From Bacillota bacterium (GTDB taxonomy: Bacteria; Bacillota; Clostridia; Christensenellales; Aristaeellaceae): DNA of 64,000 bases. Position numbers and translations under genes: made by a program. Below, piece by piece: positions 7,635 through 14,639 of the stretch (the stretch's first letter is position 1; each line of letters begins with the position of its first letter). The notes beneath the pieces were generated by a model, which saw only the letters and a program-made list of their open reading frames with translations, was not told the origin of the DNA and did not search any database. The DNA lies in contig JAEZQK010000030.1 of NCBI GenBank assembly GCA_023413135.1, positions 1-64,000 on the forward strand, read 5' to 3'.

Positions 7635-9008
7635 CTAAATGGATTTGTCCATGCCTTCTTCCCTCAGCCTTTTACCAATGCGCATCAGTCCATTTTCACG
7701 GTACGCGCCGCAAACCACCTGAACGCCTACGGGAAGACCCTCCTCCGTCACGCCCGCAGGCATGGACATGACCGGGTCCGCTGTGAAAAAAGGCGTGGTG
7801 TAGCCCAGATTGGCCGTAGCGTACAGCGTTTTTTGCCCGTCCACCCCAAAATCACCGTAAAAAGGCTGGCCGTTTACCACCCTGTCCGGCTTCATGTGGG
7901 GGAAAGCCGGCGTTGCCGTGACAGGCGTCAGAAGGCAGTCGAACCTTTCCATCAGCCGCCTCATGGCGCGCTTGCACTCCTCCCGCTGGTTTTCCGCCTC
8001 AAGATACGTTTTCAGCCTTCTGTCCATATGTTTGTTGCCCATCAGGTACCGGGCGGCAATAAAGGCCGCCGGCGGCAATGTGGATGCGATAGCTCCGTAT
8101 AAAAGCTTGATGAAGCTTTCCCTTGCCAGGTTGAAGGGATAATCATCACCCTGGAGCTCATACAGATCGTTGTTTTCGCCGATCCTTTCAAGGAACCCCT
8201 TCAGGCATTCCCGGCTGTCTTTACCAAGGGGCAGGCCGCCGCAGTCTAATGACCAGGCAATTTTAAGCCTGTTCCCCAATTCGCCATTTGCCGAAGGGAA
8301 CCCGTATTCCGTTAGCACGGAATAGAGTACCTCAATTACTTCAGGCGTTTTTGCCTGCAGGCCGATGCGCAGCATCTTGGAAAGCGTGCTCCCCATAGGC
8401 TTTCCGCCCGCGAATCCATGAAGGCTGATGGCGCTGCCGGTAGGCACAAATCCAAAGATCCCGCAAAAATGAGCGGGAATGCGGATGGAGCCCATCAGGT
8501 CGTTGCCGATATCCGCGTCGCATATGTCAAGCTTCACCGCGCAGGCTCCGCCGCCGCTGCTGCCGCCGCAGGTGCGTTCCGGAAACAGGGGATGGCAAGT
8601 CCGGCCGTAGACCGGGTTGTCTGTCTGCGCATCCATCGCTCCCGGCGGCATGTTGGTTTTGCCAAGGATCAGCGCATCCTCCGCCCTGAGCTTGAACACG
8701 GCTTCGCAGTCCTCCGCTGCCAGGTTATCCTTCAGCCGCGCAAAGCCGGCCGTGGAGCGCATGCCCTTTACATCCAGGTTATCCTTGACGGTTACCACAG
8801 CCCCGGCCAGGCGCCCGGCCTTTCCCTGCCTGACTTTCGCGTCGATTTCCCTGGCCTGTGCAAGCAGCAGATCCGGGTGGCATTCCACCACGGCGTTCAC
8901 CCTGGGGTTTTCCTTTTCGAGGATCGCCAGCCTTTCCTTGGCAATGGCCTCCACTGTTACATCTCCGCGCAAAACAGACCGGATATTGGAAAGCATATCG
9001 TGACCCAT
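7635..9008 (-). CDS. Amidase signature family hydrolase
   Basis: A 457-residue amidase-signature enzyme. The Ser-cisSer-Lys triad is intact: K75 in VVTVKDN, the serines of CGGSSGGG (150-151) and S174 in GSIRIPAHFCG. The usual GTDTGGS before the nucleophile reads GNDLMGS here, a substitution close to the active site. GatA is unlikely, because no gatB or gatC is adjacent. It is probably a small-molecule amidase of unknown substrate. I place the start at the ATG at 9008, because the GGAGGG is too close to the ATG two codons earlier. It follows an AraC regulator and a CCG protein on the same strand. Confidence 0.85.
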   Translation of the reverse strand: MGHDMLSNIRSVLRGDVTVEAIAKERLAILEKENPRVNAVVECHPDLLLAQAREIDAKVRQGKAGRLAGAVVTVKDNLDVKGMRSTAGFARLKDNLAAEDCEAVFKLRAEDALILGKTNMPPGAMDAQTDNPVYGRTCHPLFPERTCGGSSGGGACAVKLDICDADIGNDLMGSIRIPAHFCGIFGFVPTGSAISLHGFAGGKPMGSTLSKMLRIGLQAKTPEVIEVLYSVLTEYGFPSANGELGNRLKIAWSLDCGGLPLGKDSRECLKGFLERIGENNDLYELQGDDYPFNLARESFIKLLYGAIASTLPPAAFIAARYLMGNKHMDRRLKTYLEAENQREECKRAMRRLMERFDCLLTPVTATPAFPHMKPDRVVNGQPFYGDFGVDGQKTLYATANLGYTTPFFTADPVMSMPAGVTEEGLPVGVQVVCGAYRENGLMRIGKRLREEGMDKSI

Positions 9009-9080
9009 TATCATCCCTCCTTCTTTTTTTCAAGAATACAGGGCTAAATGGGGCAAAGCTTTTCATTTCTTGCTATTATG

Positions 9081-9965
9081 TTACCTTACGGGTACGCAGA
9101 AGGTGATCTCGATGTCTTCTCCCGCCTTGCGGTAATACTCTACAAAAGGGCGGCTGTCGGGGTATAGCCCGTCCATGATCATGCGGTATCCGTACAAATA
9201 ATCTGTCAGGCCGAAAAACGCTTTGGAAAAATCCGGCCTGTTCCTTTGCATGGTAAAGCAGATGTATTTTCCTTCGGTGGGAAAGGTGCGGACTGATACC
9301 TCCCCCTCCGGCATGACGCCGTCTCCCGCCTCTAAGCAGGCAAAGTACCGGCATTTGTCAAGCGGCGCCGCCTCCGGTGTATCCAGCGTCAAGCCCATCA
9401 GCACAAGGCCGGGGCCTATGAGACGGCGCTTGCCAAGCCATGCGCACAGCCTTTGAAAGGCTGCAAATATGGCGTCGCTTTCAAACTCCGAAGACAAGCC
9501 CTGGCAGGCGATTCCCGCCACCTTGACATCCGAAAGCGTCTTTATATAGAACAATGCGTCCAATCCGGGATCGGCCTGATACTGCCGGAACTGCTCCTTG
9601 GTAAAATTCATCGGCCGCTTTCTTTCCTTATTTTTACGATATTCAGAGGGCGTGCAGCCCATTATTTTGCCAAAACTGCGAACAAAGCCGGCGGAGGAAG
9701 AAAAGCCGCAGTCAAAGGCGATGCGTGTGATGGAACACCTTTCGTACAAAAGCCGCCCGGCCGCCGCCACCACCCTTCGCTCCTGCACGTGTTCATGGAG
9801 CGTTCTTCCCGTCATGGCATGGAATACACGGTGGAAATGATACTCCGAATATCCGGAAACAGAGGAAAGCACGGCAAGGCTCAAATCATCCGAAAGATGA
9901 TCGTCGATGTACGCGTATACCTTGTTCAGCCCCGGATACCAGCCCTCCGCGCCCGCTTTTTCCAT
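9081..9965 (-). CDS. AraC-family regulator with GyrI-like effector domain
   Basis: 294 residues. The N-terminal two-helix-turn-helix AraC domain spans about residues 12-110 (LAVLSSVSGYSEYHFHRVF...ITRIAFDCGFSSSAGFVRSFGKIMGCTPSEYR). The C-terminal half (about 118-294) looks like a GyrI/SOUL-type effector-binding domain (VKVAGIACQG...RYFACLEAGDGV...GLTDYLYGYRMIMDGLYPDSRPFVEYY). This is the Rob/BmrR-like layout, so a small hydrophobic ligand is likely. GGGAGG lies five bases before the ATG. It starts 15 bases after the upstream CCG-domain gene and lies 72 bases before the amidase, so the three form a probable operon. Confidence 0.88.
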   Translation of the reverse strand: MEKAGAEGWYPGLNKVYAYIDDHLSDDLSLAVLSSVSGYSEYHFHRVFHAMTGRTLHEHVQERRVVAAAGRLLYERCSITRIAFDCGFSSSAGFVRSFGKIMGCTPSEYRKNKERKRPMNFTKEQFRQYQADPGLDALFYIKTLSDVKVAGIACQGLSSEFESDAIFAAFQRLCAWLGKRRLIGPGLVLMGLTLDTPEAAPLDKCRYFACLEAGDGVMPEGEVSVRTFPTEGKYICFTMQRNRPDFSKAFFGLTDYLYGYRMIMDGLYPDSRPFVEYYRKAGEDIEITFCVPVR

Positions 9966-9980
9966 GTCATCCTCCCATGC

Positions 9981-10634
9981 TCAATGGGCTTGCATATACT
10001 TTTTCAGTTCATCATGCCAGGCATCCGGTTCAAAGGTGCCTATTGTAGTGTCTTCCCCAAAGAGCAAGTCCACCAGATACCGGGGCTTTTTGCCGCCAAT
10101 ATGCATGGCCTTGATGCAGGATACGCAGTAGACAACCACATCCTCACAGGGCATTTGCTGGGCTCTTTTTCGCATCTGCTCCTTTACCTCTTCTACCGGA
10201 AGCGCACCGTAAAAGCTGTCGCCGCAACAGACGGCCTTGTCGCGGGTTCGCTCCGGCTCCACCACCTTAATGTTCATACGCTTTAGCAGCGTGCGCACGG
10301 CATCGTGTACCCGCAATTCCGTACGTGTAGGGCAGGCGTCGTGGATGGCCATGGGCTGCCCGTGATAGTCGGGAAAGGGGAATGTCTCGCTTTTTAACAG
10401 CACTTCCCACAGCGAAACGGTGGAAACGCCCTCATACAGCGAGCGGAACCTTCTGTCGCACCCCGCGCAGACGTTGATGATCTGGGTGCCGTTTTCAAGG
10501 CACGGCTCATGGTGGCAGCAGATGTAATGCTCGGGGATGGTTTCGCCGGTTTCATTGAGAAATGTGGTGATTTTGTGGGCTAGGTCCGGTTTGTACATCA
10601 TCAGCCCGCAGCCGGGAGCGTAAACTTTAGGCAT
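9981..10634 (-). CDS. CCG-domain Fe-S protein (HdrB/GlpC/LutA-like)
   Basis: 217 residues with two cysteine-rich repeats of the CCG type. The first has GCG, CCHHEPC and CAGC; the second has DACPTR, CCGDSFYG and YCVSC. In heterodisulfide reductase subunit B, GlpC and LutA, such modules bind Fe-S clusters and handle electron or disulfide transfer. Here the protein is stand-alone, with no ferredoxin-like or flavin partner next to it, so the redox partner is unknown. The ATG at 10634 has AGGAGG six bases upstream; upstream in-frame ATGs lack one. It is the first gene of the set leading to AraC and the amidase. Confidence 0.8.
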   Translation of the reverse strand: MPKVYAPGCGLMMYKPDLAHKITTFLNETGETIPEHYICCHHEPCLENGTQIINVCAGCDRRFRSLYEGVSTVSLWEVLLKSETFPFPDYHGQPMAIHDACPTRTELRVHDAVRTLLKRMNIKVVEPERTRDKAVCCGDSFYGALPVEEVKEQMRKRAQQMPCEDVVVYCVSCIKAMHIGGKKPRYLVDLLFGEDTTIGTFEPDAWHDELKKYMQAH

Positions 10635-10702
10635 GGTCAGCCTCCTGAAAAGGGAAAAGTATAAGGATATGCTTATTGTACAGGAAATAGAACGGAAAGT
10701 CT

Positions 10703-10711
10703 TGATATAAT
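10703..10711 (+). promoter_or_regulatory. Candidate extended -10 promoter
   Basis: TGATATAAT: a perfect TATAAT (10706-10711) preceded by TGn. There is no convincing -35 element, which extended -10 promoters can do without. It lies about 100 bases before the secreted-protein start at 10811. Confidence 0.4.
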
Positions 10712-10810
10712 TTTTTTCGCCAATGGCGTCGCGATGCAAAGGAGAAAGTCAGACGTTCAAAGAAAACAGAATAAAAAGAGCAGCCAATTATTTGTGGAGG
10801 AGCATTTTTA

Positions 10811-11638
10811 ATGTTGAGGAAGCTTATCACCGGCAGTTTGGCAATCCTGTGCATTTGCACCCTTTTCCTCACACCTGCCTTCGCGTCCATGCTGGAGGAG
10901 GCCATCGCAAAGGGCGGAAAGCTTACGGCAGAGCTTGAAAAGGTTGCCGCGTTTGATACGGTAACGGTGGACGGCGTTACCTGCCGCATCGTGCAGGGTG
11001 GGGGCACCGACGGCACGTATGCCTATGTGGCGCTGGTCACGGGGAACAACGGCGCCTCTACCAAATCCGTGATATTGAAGTTTGATCCAAAGACCTGGGA
11101 GATCGTTCAAACATCCGGCCTGCTCCTTTTGCAGCATGCCAACGACATCACTTACAATCCCAGGCTAAAAAGCCTTGTGGTGGCTAGCTGCACCCCCAAC
11201 GACAGGCAGCTTGTATATGTGGACCCCGATACGCTGGAGTTAACCGGAAGCACACTTTTGCGTACAGCCACCTACTGCCTGGCCTATGACCAGTGGAAGG
11301 ATTGCTATTGGACCGCCAAGGATTTGTATTACGGCTCGGTGCCCGCAGACGATTTGAAAACCTTGACCAAAGCCTGGAAGCATGACACCACGGGGTATAC
11401 GACCCAGGGCATGACCGTGGATGAAAAATATCTCTATTTTGTGCTGTACAAAAACAACTGCCTGATGGTTTATGACAAGGAAACAGGCGCCCAGACTGTG
11501 ATCCCTTTGAGCGTGCCGGCCTCGGAAGGCGAGCCCGAAAGCTTGTTTTTACTGGATGGGGAGATGTATATTTTCTTTAATAACAAGACATGGACGGGCG
11601 GGGAAATCTACCGCCTCCAGTCCATTCATACTAACTGA
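10811..11638 (+). CDS. Secreted protein with beta-propeller-like repeats, function unknown
   Basis: 275 residues. The N-terminus is a clear signal peptide (LRKLITGSLAILCICTLF, then a probable AFA/S cleavage near residue 26). The mature part alternates short strands with phrases such as VILKFDPKTWEIVQTSG, LVYVDPDTLELTGS, YCLAYDQWKDCYWTA and LMVYDKETGAQTV, the pattern of YVTN/PQQ-like propeller blades; four or five blades can be suggested. No enzyme motif is visible. GGAGGAG precedes the ATG. It stands alone between divergent and convergent neighbours. Confidence 0.75.
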   Translation: MLRKLITGSLAILCICTLFLTPAFASMLEEAIAKGGKLTAELEKVAAFDTVTVDGVTCRIVQGGGTDGTYAYVALVTGNNGASTKSVILKFDPKTWEIVQTSGLLLLQHANDITYNPRLKSLVVASCTPNDRQLVYVDPDTLELTGSTLLRTATYCLAYDQWKDCYWTAKDLYYGSVPADDLKTLTKAWKHDTTGYTTQGMTVDEKYLYFVLYKNNCLMVYDKETGAQTVIPLSVPASEGEPESLFLLDGEMYIFFNNKTWTGGEIYRLQSIHTN

Positions 11639-11853
11639 TATAGGAGGCTTGTGGCCCGCCGCATGTACAGGATGGGCTGTGCTACCTGTTTTCTTTCAGA
11701 GCAAGATGCAGACGCCTGAAATTAAGCGGCGTGCTTTGCGTGCGAATATGTTTGGTGGCATAGCTTGCGCATTAATTTAACTGTGTTATACAAAACCAAA
11801 CCATTGATGCATCTATGAGCAATAGTTTTTAAAGCGAATCCACCCCTGCCAAC

Positions 11854-11933
11854 TGTCATCCTGAACGAAGTGAAGGATCTTACTTTTCCATGTTGCATAA
11901 AGATCCTTCGTCACTACGTTCCTCAGGATGACA
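11854..11933. repeat. 80-bp imperfect palindrome, TGTCATCCTGA family
   Basis: Starts TGTCATCCTGA and ends TCAGGATGACA, with inner arms AGGATCT/AGATCCT and a roughly 18-base AT-rich centre. It lies in a 457-base gene-free gap (11639-12095) between convergent genes. Apart from this palindrome and the short element at 12019-12043, I see nothing in that gap. It is probably a dispersed non-coding repeat that can also end transcription. Confidence 0.7.
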
Positions 11934-12018
11934 TATGGGCGGAGCTTGCTTGTATTCTATGCGCTGGTATTCATTGATGCATTAAAGTATTAAATTGGTA
12001 CTAATACCCTCACAAGGA

Positions 12019-12043
12019 GTAGGGGCGATTATGAATCGCCCGC
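12019..12043. repeat. Solitary terminal unit of the GGGCGATT element
   Basis: GTAGGGGCGATT-ATG-AATCGCCCGC: one complete hairpin end of the 122-125 bp element found at 23496, 48051, 59054 and 61658, without the core or the second end. It suggests deletion between ends or independent spread of the end unit. Confidence 0.7.
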
Positions 12044-12095
12044 ATTGCCATACGGCAAAATCCAATTTACTTGAAGAACAGACTGATGCCTTTAC

Positions 12096-12473
12096 TCAAT
12101 TCAAAGCATTCAAAACAAGCCTCACCACGAAAAACAGCACCACCAGCCAAATAACCACAATAGGCACGGCATAATACCAGCGCTTGGGCTTTCCATCCTC
12201 CCACAGTGATTGGGCCTGCGCCCGGCATTCGGCCATCACCGGTTCCGGAATCAGCTTCACGGTCAGCGCCACCAGCGCTGGCAGCAAAATGACATCATCA
12301 AGATACCCCAGCACGGGAATAAAGTCCGGGATCAGGTCGATGGGCGACAAGGCATACCCCACCGTAAGGAGTGCAATGACTTTCGCTGGCCATGGCGTGT
12401 CCTTCCGGCGAAGGGCCAGGAAAACGGCGGGGATGTCGGTTTTTAGTTGTTTGGCACGCTGCTTTAAGTTCAT
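12096..12473 (-). CDS. YkvA-family (DUF1232) membrane protein
   Basis: About 125 residues. The DUF1232 signature is clear (ALSPIDLIPDFIPVLGYLDDVILLPALVALT), followed by a single C-terminal membrane segment (AVPIVVIWLVVLFFVVRLVL). Function of the family is unknown. The frame also offers a GTG at 12480-12482 that overlaps the upstream permease stop, so coupling is certain whichever start is used; I prefer the ATG at 12473. Confidence 0.8.
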   Translation of the reverse strand: MNLKQRAKQLKTDIPAVFLALRRKDTPWPAKVIALLTVGYALSPIDLIPDFIPVLGYLDDVILLPALVALTVKLIPEPVMAECRAQAQSLWEDGKPKRWYYAVPIVVIWLVVLFFVVRLVLNALN

Positions 12474-12474
12474 T

Positions 12475-13191
12475 TTATTCACCCGCTATCAGCATATAAA
12501 TTCCAACGATACCCAAAAGTACAGCAACATACCTTTGAAATTTTGCCTTTTCCATAGCCTTAATCAACCTGTTCGCCGCGAAGGTGCCGCCAATCATTGC
12601 CGCGCCCATCGCCAGCCCGGTCCATAGGACGTTCAGATTAACATCCACAAGCTTGCTGTATATAACAATCTTCAAGGCATGCATGGCGGTGGCAGTCGCC
12701 GCTTCGCTGGCGATATAGGCGACAGGCGGCAAACCCAGCGAGAGAAAAACAGCCGCACCAATCGGGCCGCCGCTGCCCGCCAGCCCGGATATTAGGCCGG
12801 TGACAGCGCCACCAATCAGTATAGTTCTTGTCCCGGCCTTCAGTTCCTTCTTCCAAATCTGTTTTATTAAAACAAAGGCAACCAGCGCTGCGCCAATGCA
12901 CCGGGTAACAATGTCTTTGGGCAAAACGGAGAACCCGAACGCACCCAGCGCCGCCAGGGGCAGCGACGTCAAACAAAACAGCAGCACCTGCTTCCAGGCG
13001 ATCTGCTTTATGCCAAAGGCCATGCGGGAAGCATTGCCGATCAATTGTGCAATGGTCAAAACAGGAACGGCCACCTCCGCCCCAACGCATGCGGTGGCAA
13101 CAGGCATCAAAAGCAAGGCCCCGCCGAAGCCTGTAGCGCCGGAGATGAATGAGGCAAGGAAGCTGGAAACGATTAAAATGGCAAAGATCAT
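12475..13191 (-). CDS. TauE/SafE-family sulfite or organosulfonate exporter-like permease
   Basis: About 238 residues with seven or eight predicted membrane segments and the two internal repeats of the TSUP family (FLASFISGATGFGGALLLMPV and LISGLAGSGGPIGAAVFLSLG). Such proteins move sulfite, sulfoacetate or similar anions, but the substrate cannot be told here. I chose the ATG at 13191, eight bases after GGAG; in-frame ATGs lie upstream. It is followed by the YkvA-like gene with overlap. No sulfonate-metabolism genes are near. Confidence 0.82.
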   Translation of the reverse strand: MIFAILIVSSFLASFISGATGFGGALLLMPVATACVGAEVAVPVLTIAQLIGNASRMAFGIKQIAWKQVLLFCLTSLPLAALGAFGFSVLPKDIVTRCIGAALVAFVLIKQIWKKELKAGTRTILIGGAVTGLISGLAGSGGPIGAAVFLSLGLPPVAYIASEAATATAMHALKIVIYSKLVDVNLNVLWTGLAMGAAMIGGTFAANRLIKAMEKAKFQRYVAVLLGIVGIYMLIAGE

Positions 13192-13297
13192 ATCCATTTC
13201 TCCAAGCCAGAAAAAATAACAAAAGAAGTATACAGGAAACAGAGCAGAAAGTCCTGCTTTCATCAAAATCACTCTATATCTTGCCGCATGCTTATAG

Positions 13298-13326
13298 TTA
13301 GAATTTGTATGTTGTGGTATTATGAT
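13298..13326 (+). promoter_or_regulatory. Candidate promoter of the methyltransferase gene
   Basis: TTAGAA (13298-13303), 17 bases, TATGAT (13321-13326). It lies about 40 bases before the original methyltransferase ATG at 13366. Confidence 0.35.
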
Positions 13327-13365
13327 ACAAACTTTTCAGGCTGGCGAAAGGAAGTGCTTCAAACC

Positions 13366-13455
13366 ATGGAGGCCTTTGATTATTTGAATGCCTATTACAG
13401 CAATTACAACGAGGACGGGCGCCTTCTTTCACAGCACGGCCAGGTAGAATTTTAA
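13366..13455 (+). pseudogene. Detached 5' end of the methyltransferase gene (one-base frameshift)
   Basis: An ATG at 13366 opens a 29-codon frame (MEAFDYLNAYYSNYNEDGRL, then LSQHGQVEF) that stops at TAA 13453-13455. This is the usual N-terminus of the downstream methyltransferase family, which typically runs on from a HGQVEF-like block into the segment before the SAM motif. The break falls in a run of four Ts (13450-13453). One extra T would join this frame to the ATG at 13461 and restore about 263 residues. It is either a true mutation, slippage, or a base-calling error. Confidence 0.75.
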
Positions 13456-13460
13456 CCACC

Positions 13461-14156
13461 ATGCGCTACATACAGCAATACCTTCAGCCAGGCATGCGTG
13501 TTCTGGAGGTGGGTGCCGGCACGGGCAGGTACACCCACGCGCTAGCACGGCTTGGTTTTGCGGTGGACGCGGTGGAACTGATCCCCCACAATATTGAAGT
13601 GTTTCAAATGAATACTGAGCCCAGCGAAAACATCACCATCCGGCAGGGAAACGCATTGGACCTATCCGCCTTCGCTAAGGAGTGCTACGATATCACCCTT
13701 GTTCTGGGACCCATGTATCACCTGTATACCGTGGAGGATCAATCAAATGCCCTTTCCGAAGCGCTGCGGGTGACAAAACAAGGCGGCATTGTTTTTGTAG
13801 CCTATTGCATCAGCGACGCTTGGGTGATCGGCCACGGCTTCAAGGACGGTTTTGCCCCGGCGCTTGTGGAAGGCGGGCTGATGGACCCTGAGACCTTCAA
13901 AACCTTTTCCACTCCGGCAGAATTGTTTCAGCGGTATCGCAAAGAGGATATTGACGCATTGATGGAGCGCTTTCCGGTTACACGGCTTCATTATGTGGCC
14001 TCGGATCTGATGACCAATCACATGCGCGAAACGGTGGACGCCATGGATGAGAATATGTTTGCGTTGTATTTGAAGTATCATTTTGCTGTGTGCGAGCGGA
14101 CGGATATGGTTGGGGTTACGCACCATAGTATTGATGTTTTCAGGAAAGACAAGTGA
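13461..14156 (+). CDS. SAM-dependent class I methyltransferase (N-terminally split)
   Basis: 231 residues in the readable frame. Motif I is VLEVGAGTGRYT, followed by AVELIPHNIEVF, IRQGNALDLS and LVLGPMYHLY, and a C-terminal part with HYVASDLMTNHMRETVD. It resembles Methyltransf_11/25-type proteins of Firmicutes that act on small molecules. There is no good ribosome site at 13461. The real start is likely 13366, with a one-base deletion near 13450-13453 separating the ends, so in this strain the protein may be absent, shortened from the N-terminus, or made by slippage. Confidence 0.82.
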   Translation: MRYIQQYLQPGMRVLEVGAGTGRYTHALARLGFAVDAVELIPHNIEVFQMNTEPSENITIRQGNALDLSAFAKECYDITLVLGPMYHLYTVEDQSNALSEALRVTKQGGIVFVAYCISDAWVIGHGFKDGFAPALVEGGLMDPETFKTFSTPAELFQRYRKEDIDALMERFPVTRLHYVASDLMTNHMRETVDAMDENMFALYLKYHFAVCERTDMVGVTHHSIDVFRKDK

Positions 14157-14246
14157 AGAAGATTATAGACAAAGCAAGCGTTGCCAAAGCAGGATTAGCG
14201 TCATATATACTCCGGCACATGTCATCAACAAAGATCACTAGAAGAG

Positions 14247-14345
14247 GCTTCCCCTTGAGGGGAAGCTGTCACCGTAGGTGACTGATGAGGTGTATTCCGA
14301 CGGCTACTAACAGGCGTTGCCTCGGCCAGTTGCAAGCAACTGGCC
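14247..14345. repeat. Hairpin cluster at the border of the AT-rich island
   Basis: GCTTCCCC-TTGA-GGGGAAGC (14247-14266), GTCAC/GTGAC (14268-14282) and GGCCAGTTGC/GCAACTGGCC (14324-14345). The first two hairpins and the CTGTCA...TGACTGA joint match the opposite strand of 4492-4525, with different but still pairing bases in the stem. A GCGCCC-TTC-GGGCGC hairpin follows near 14447. The rest of the 483-base gap (14157-14639) has no gene; base composition changes to AT-rich from about 14465. Confidence 0.65.
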
Positions 14346-14639
14346 TGTGACAAGGGGATGTTCTCTTTCGTCCCGAAAGAGAACCAGAAAGGGCTGGGGG
14401 GTTAGGCGATTCCCCCCAGACCCCCACAAACGCCCTCATAATTGGTAGCGCCCTTCGGGCGCGAATTCGTATAATTCCAATGAAAGAAGTAATCAAAAAA
14501 GACGCTGTTGTAAAAAGCAAATGGTAACTAAAAGGTAAAACCATGCTAAATATAGAAATAGTAAGAACCAAAATTTCAGTCAAGTTGAGGTATGCATTAG
14601 ATTCTTTTACTTTATACATAATAGAGAGGATGAAATGTT

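Noticed and set aside
7635..9008. GatA subunit of the Glu-tRNA amidotransferase
   Set aside because: No gatB or gatC nearby, and the active-site region differs from GatA. A generic amidase is the safer call.
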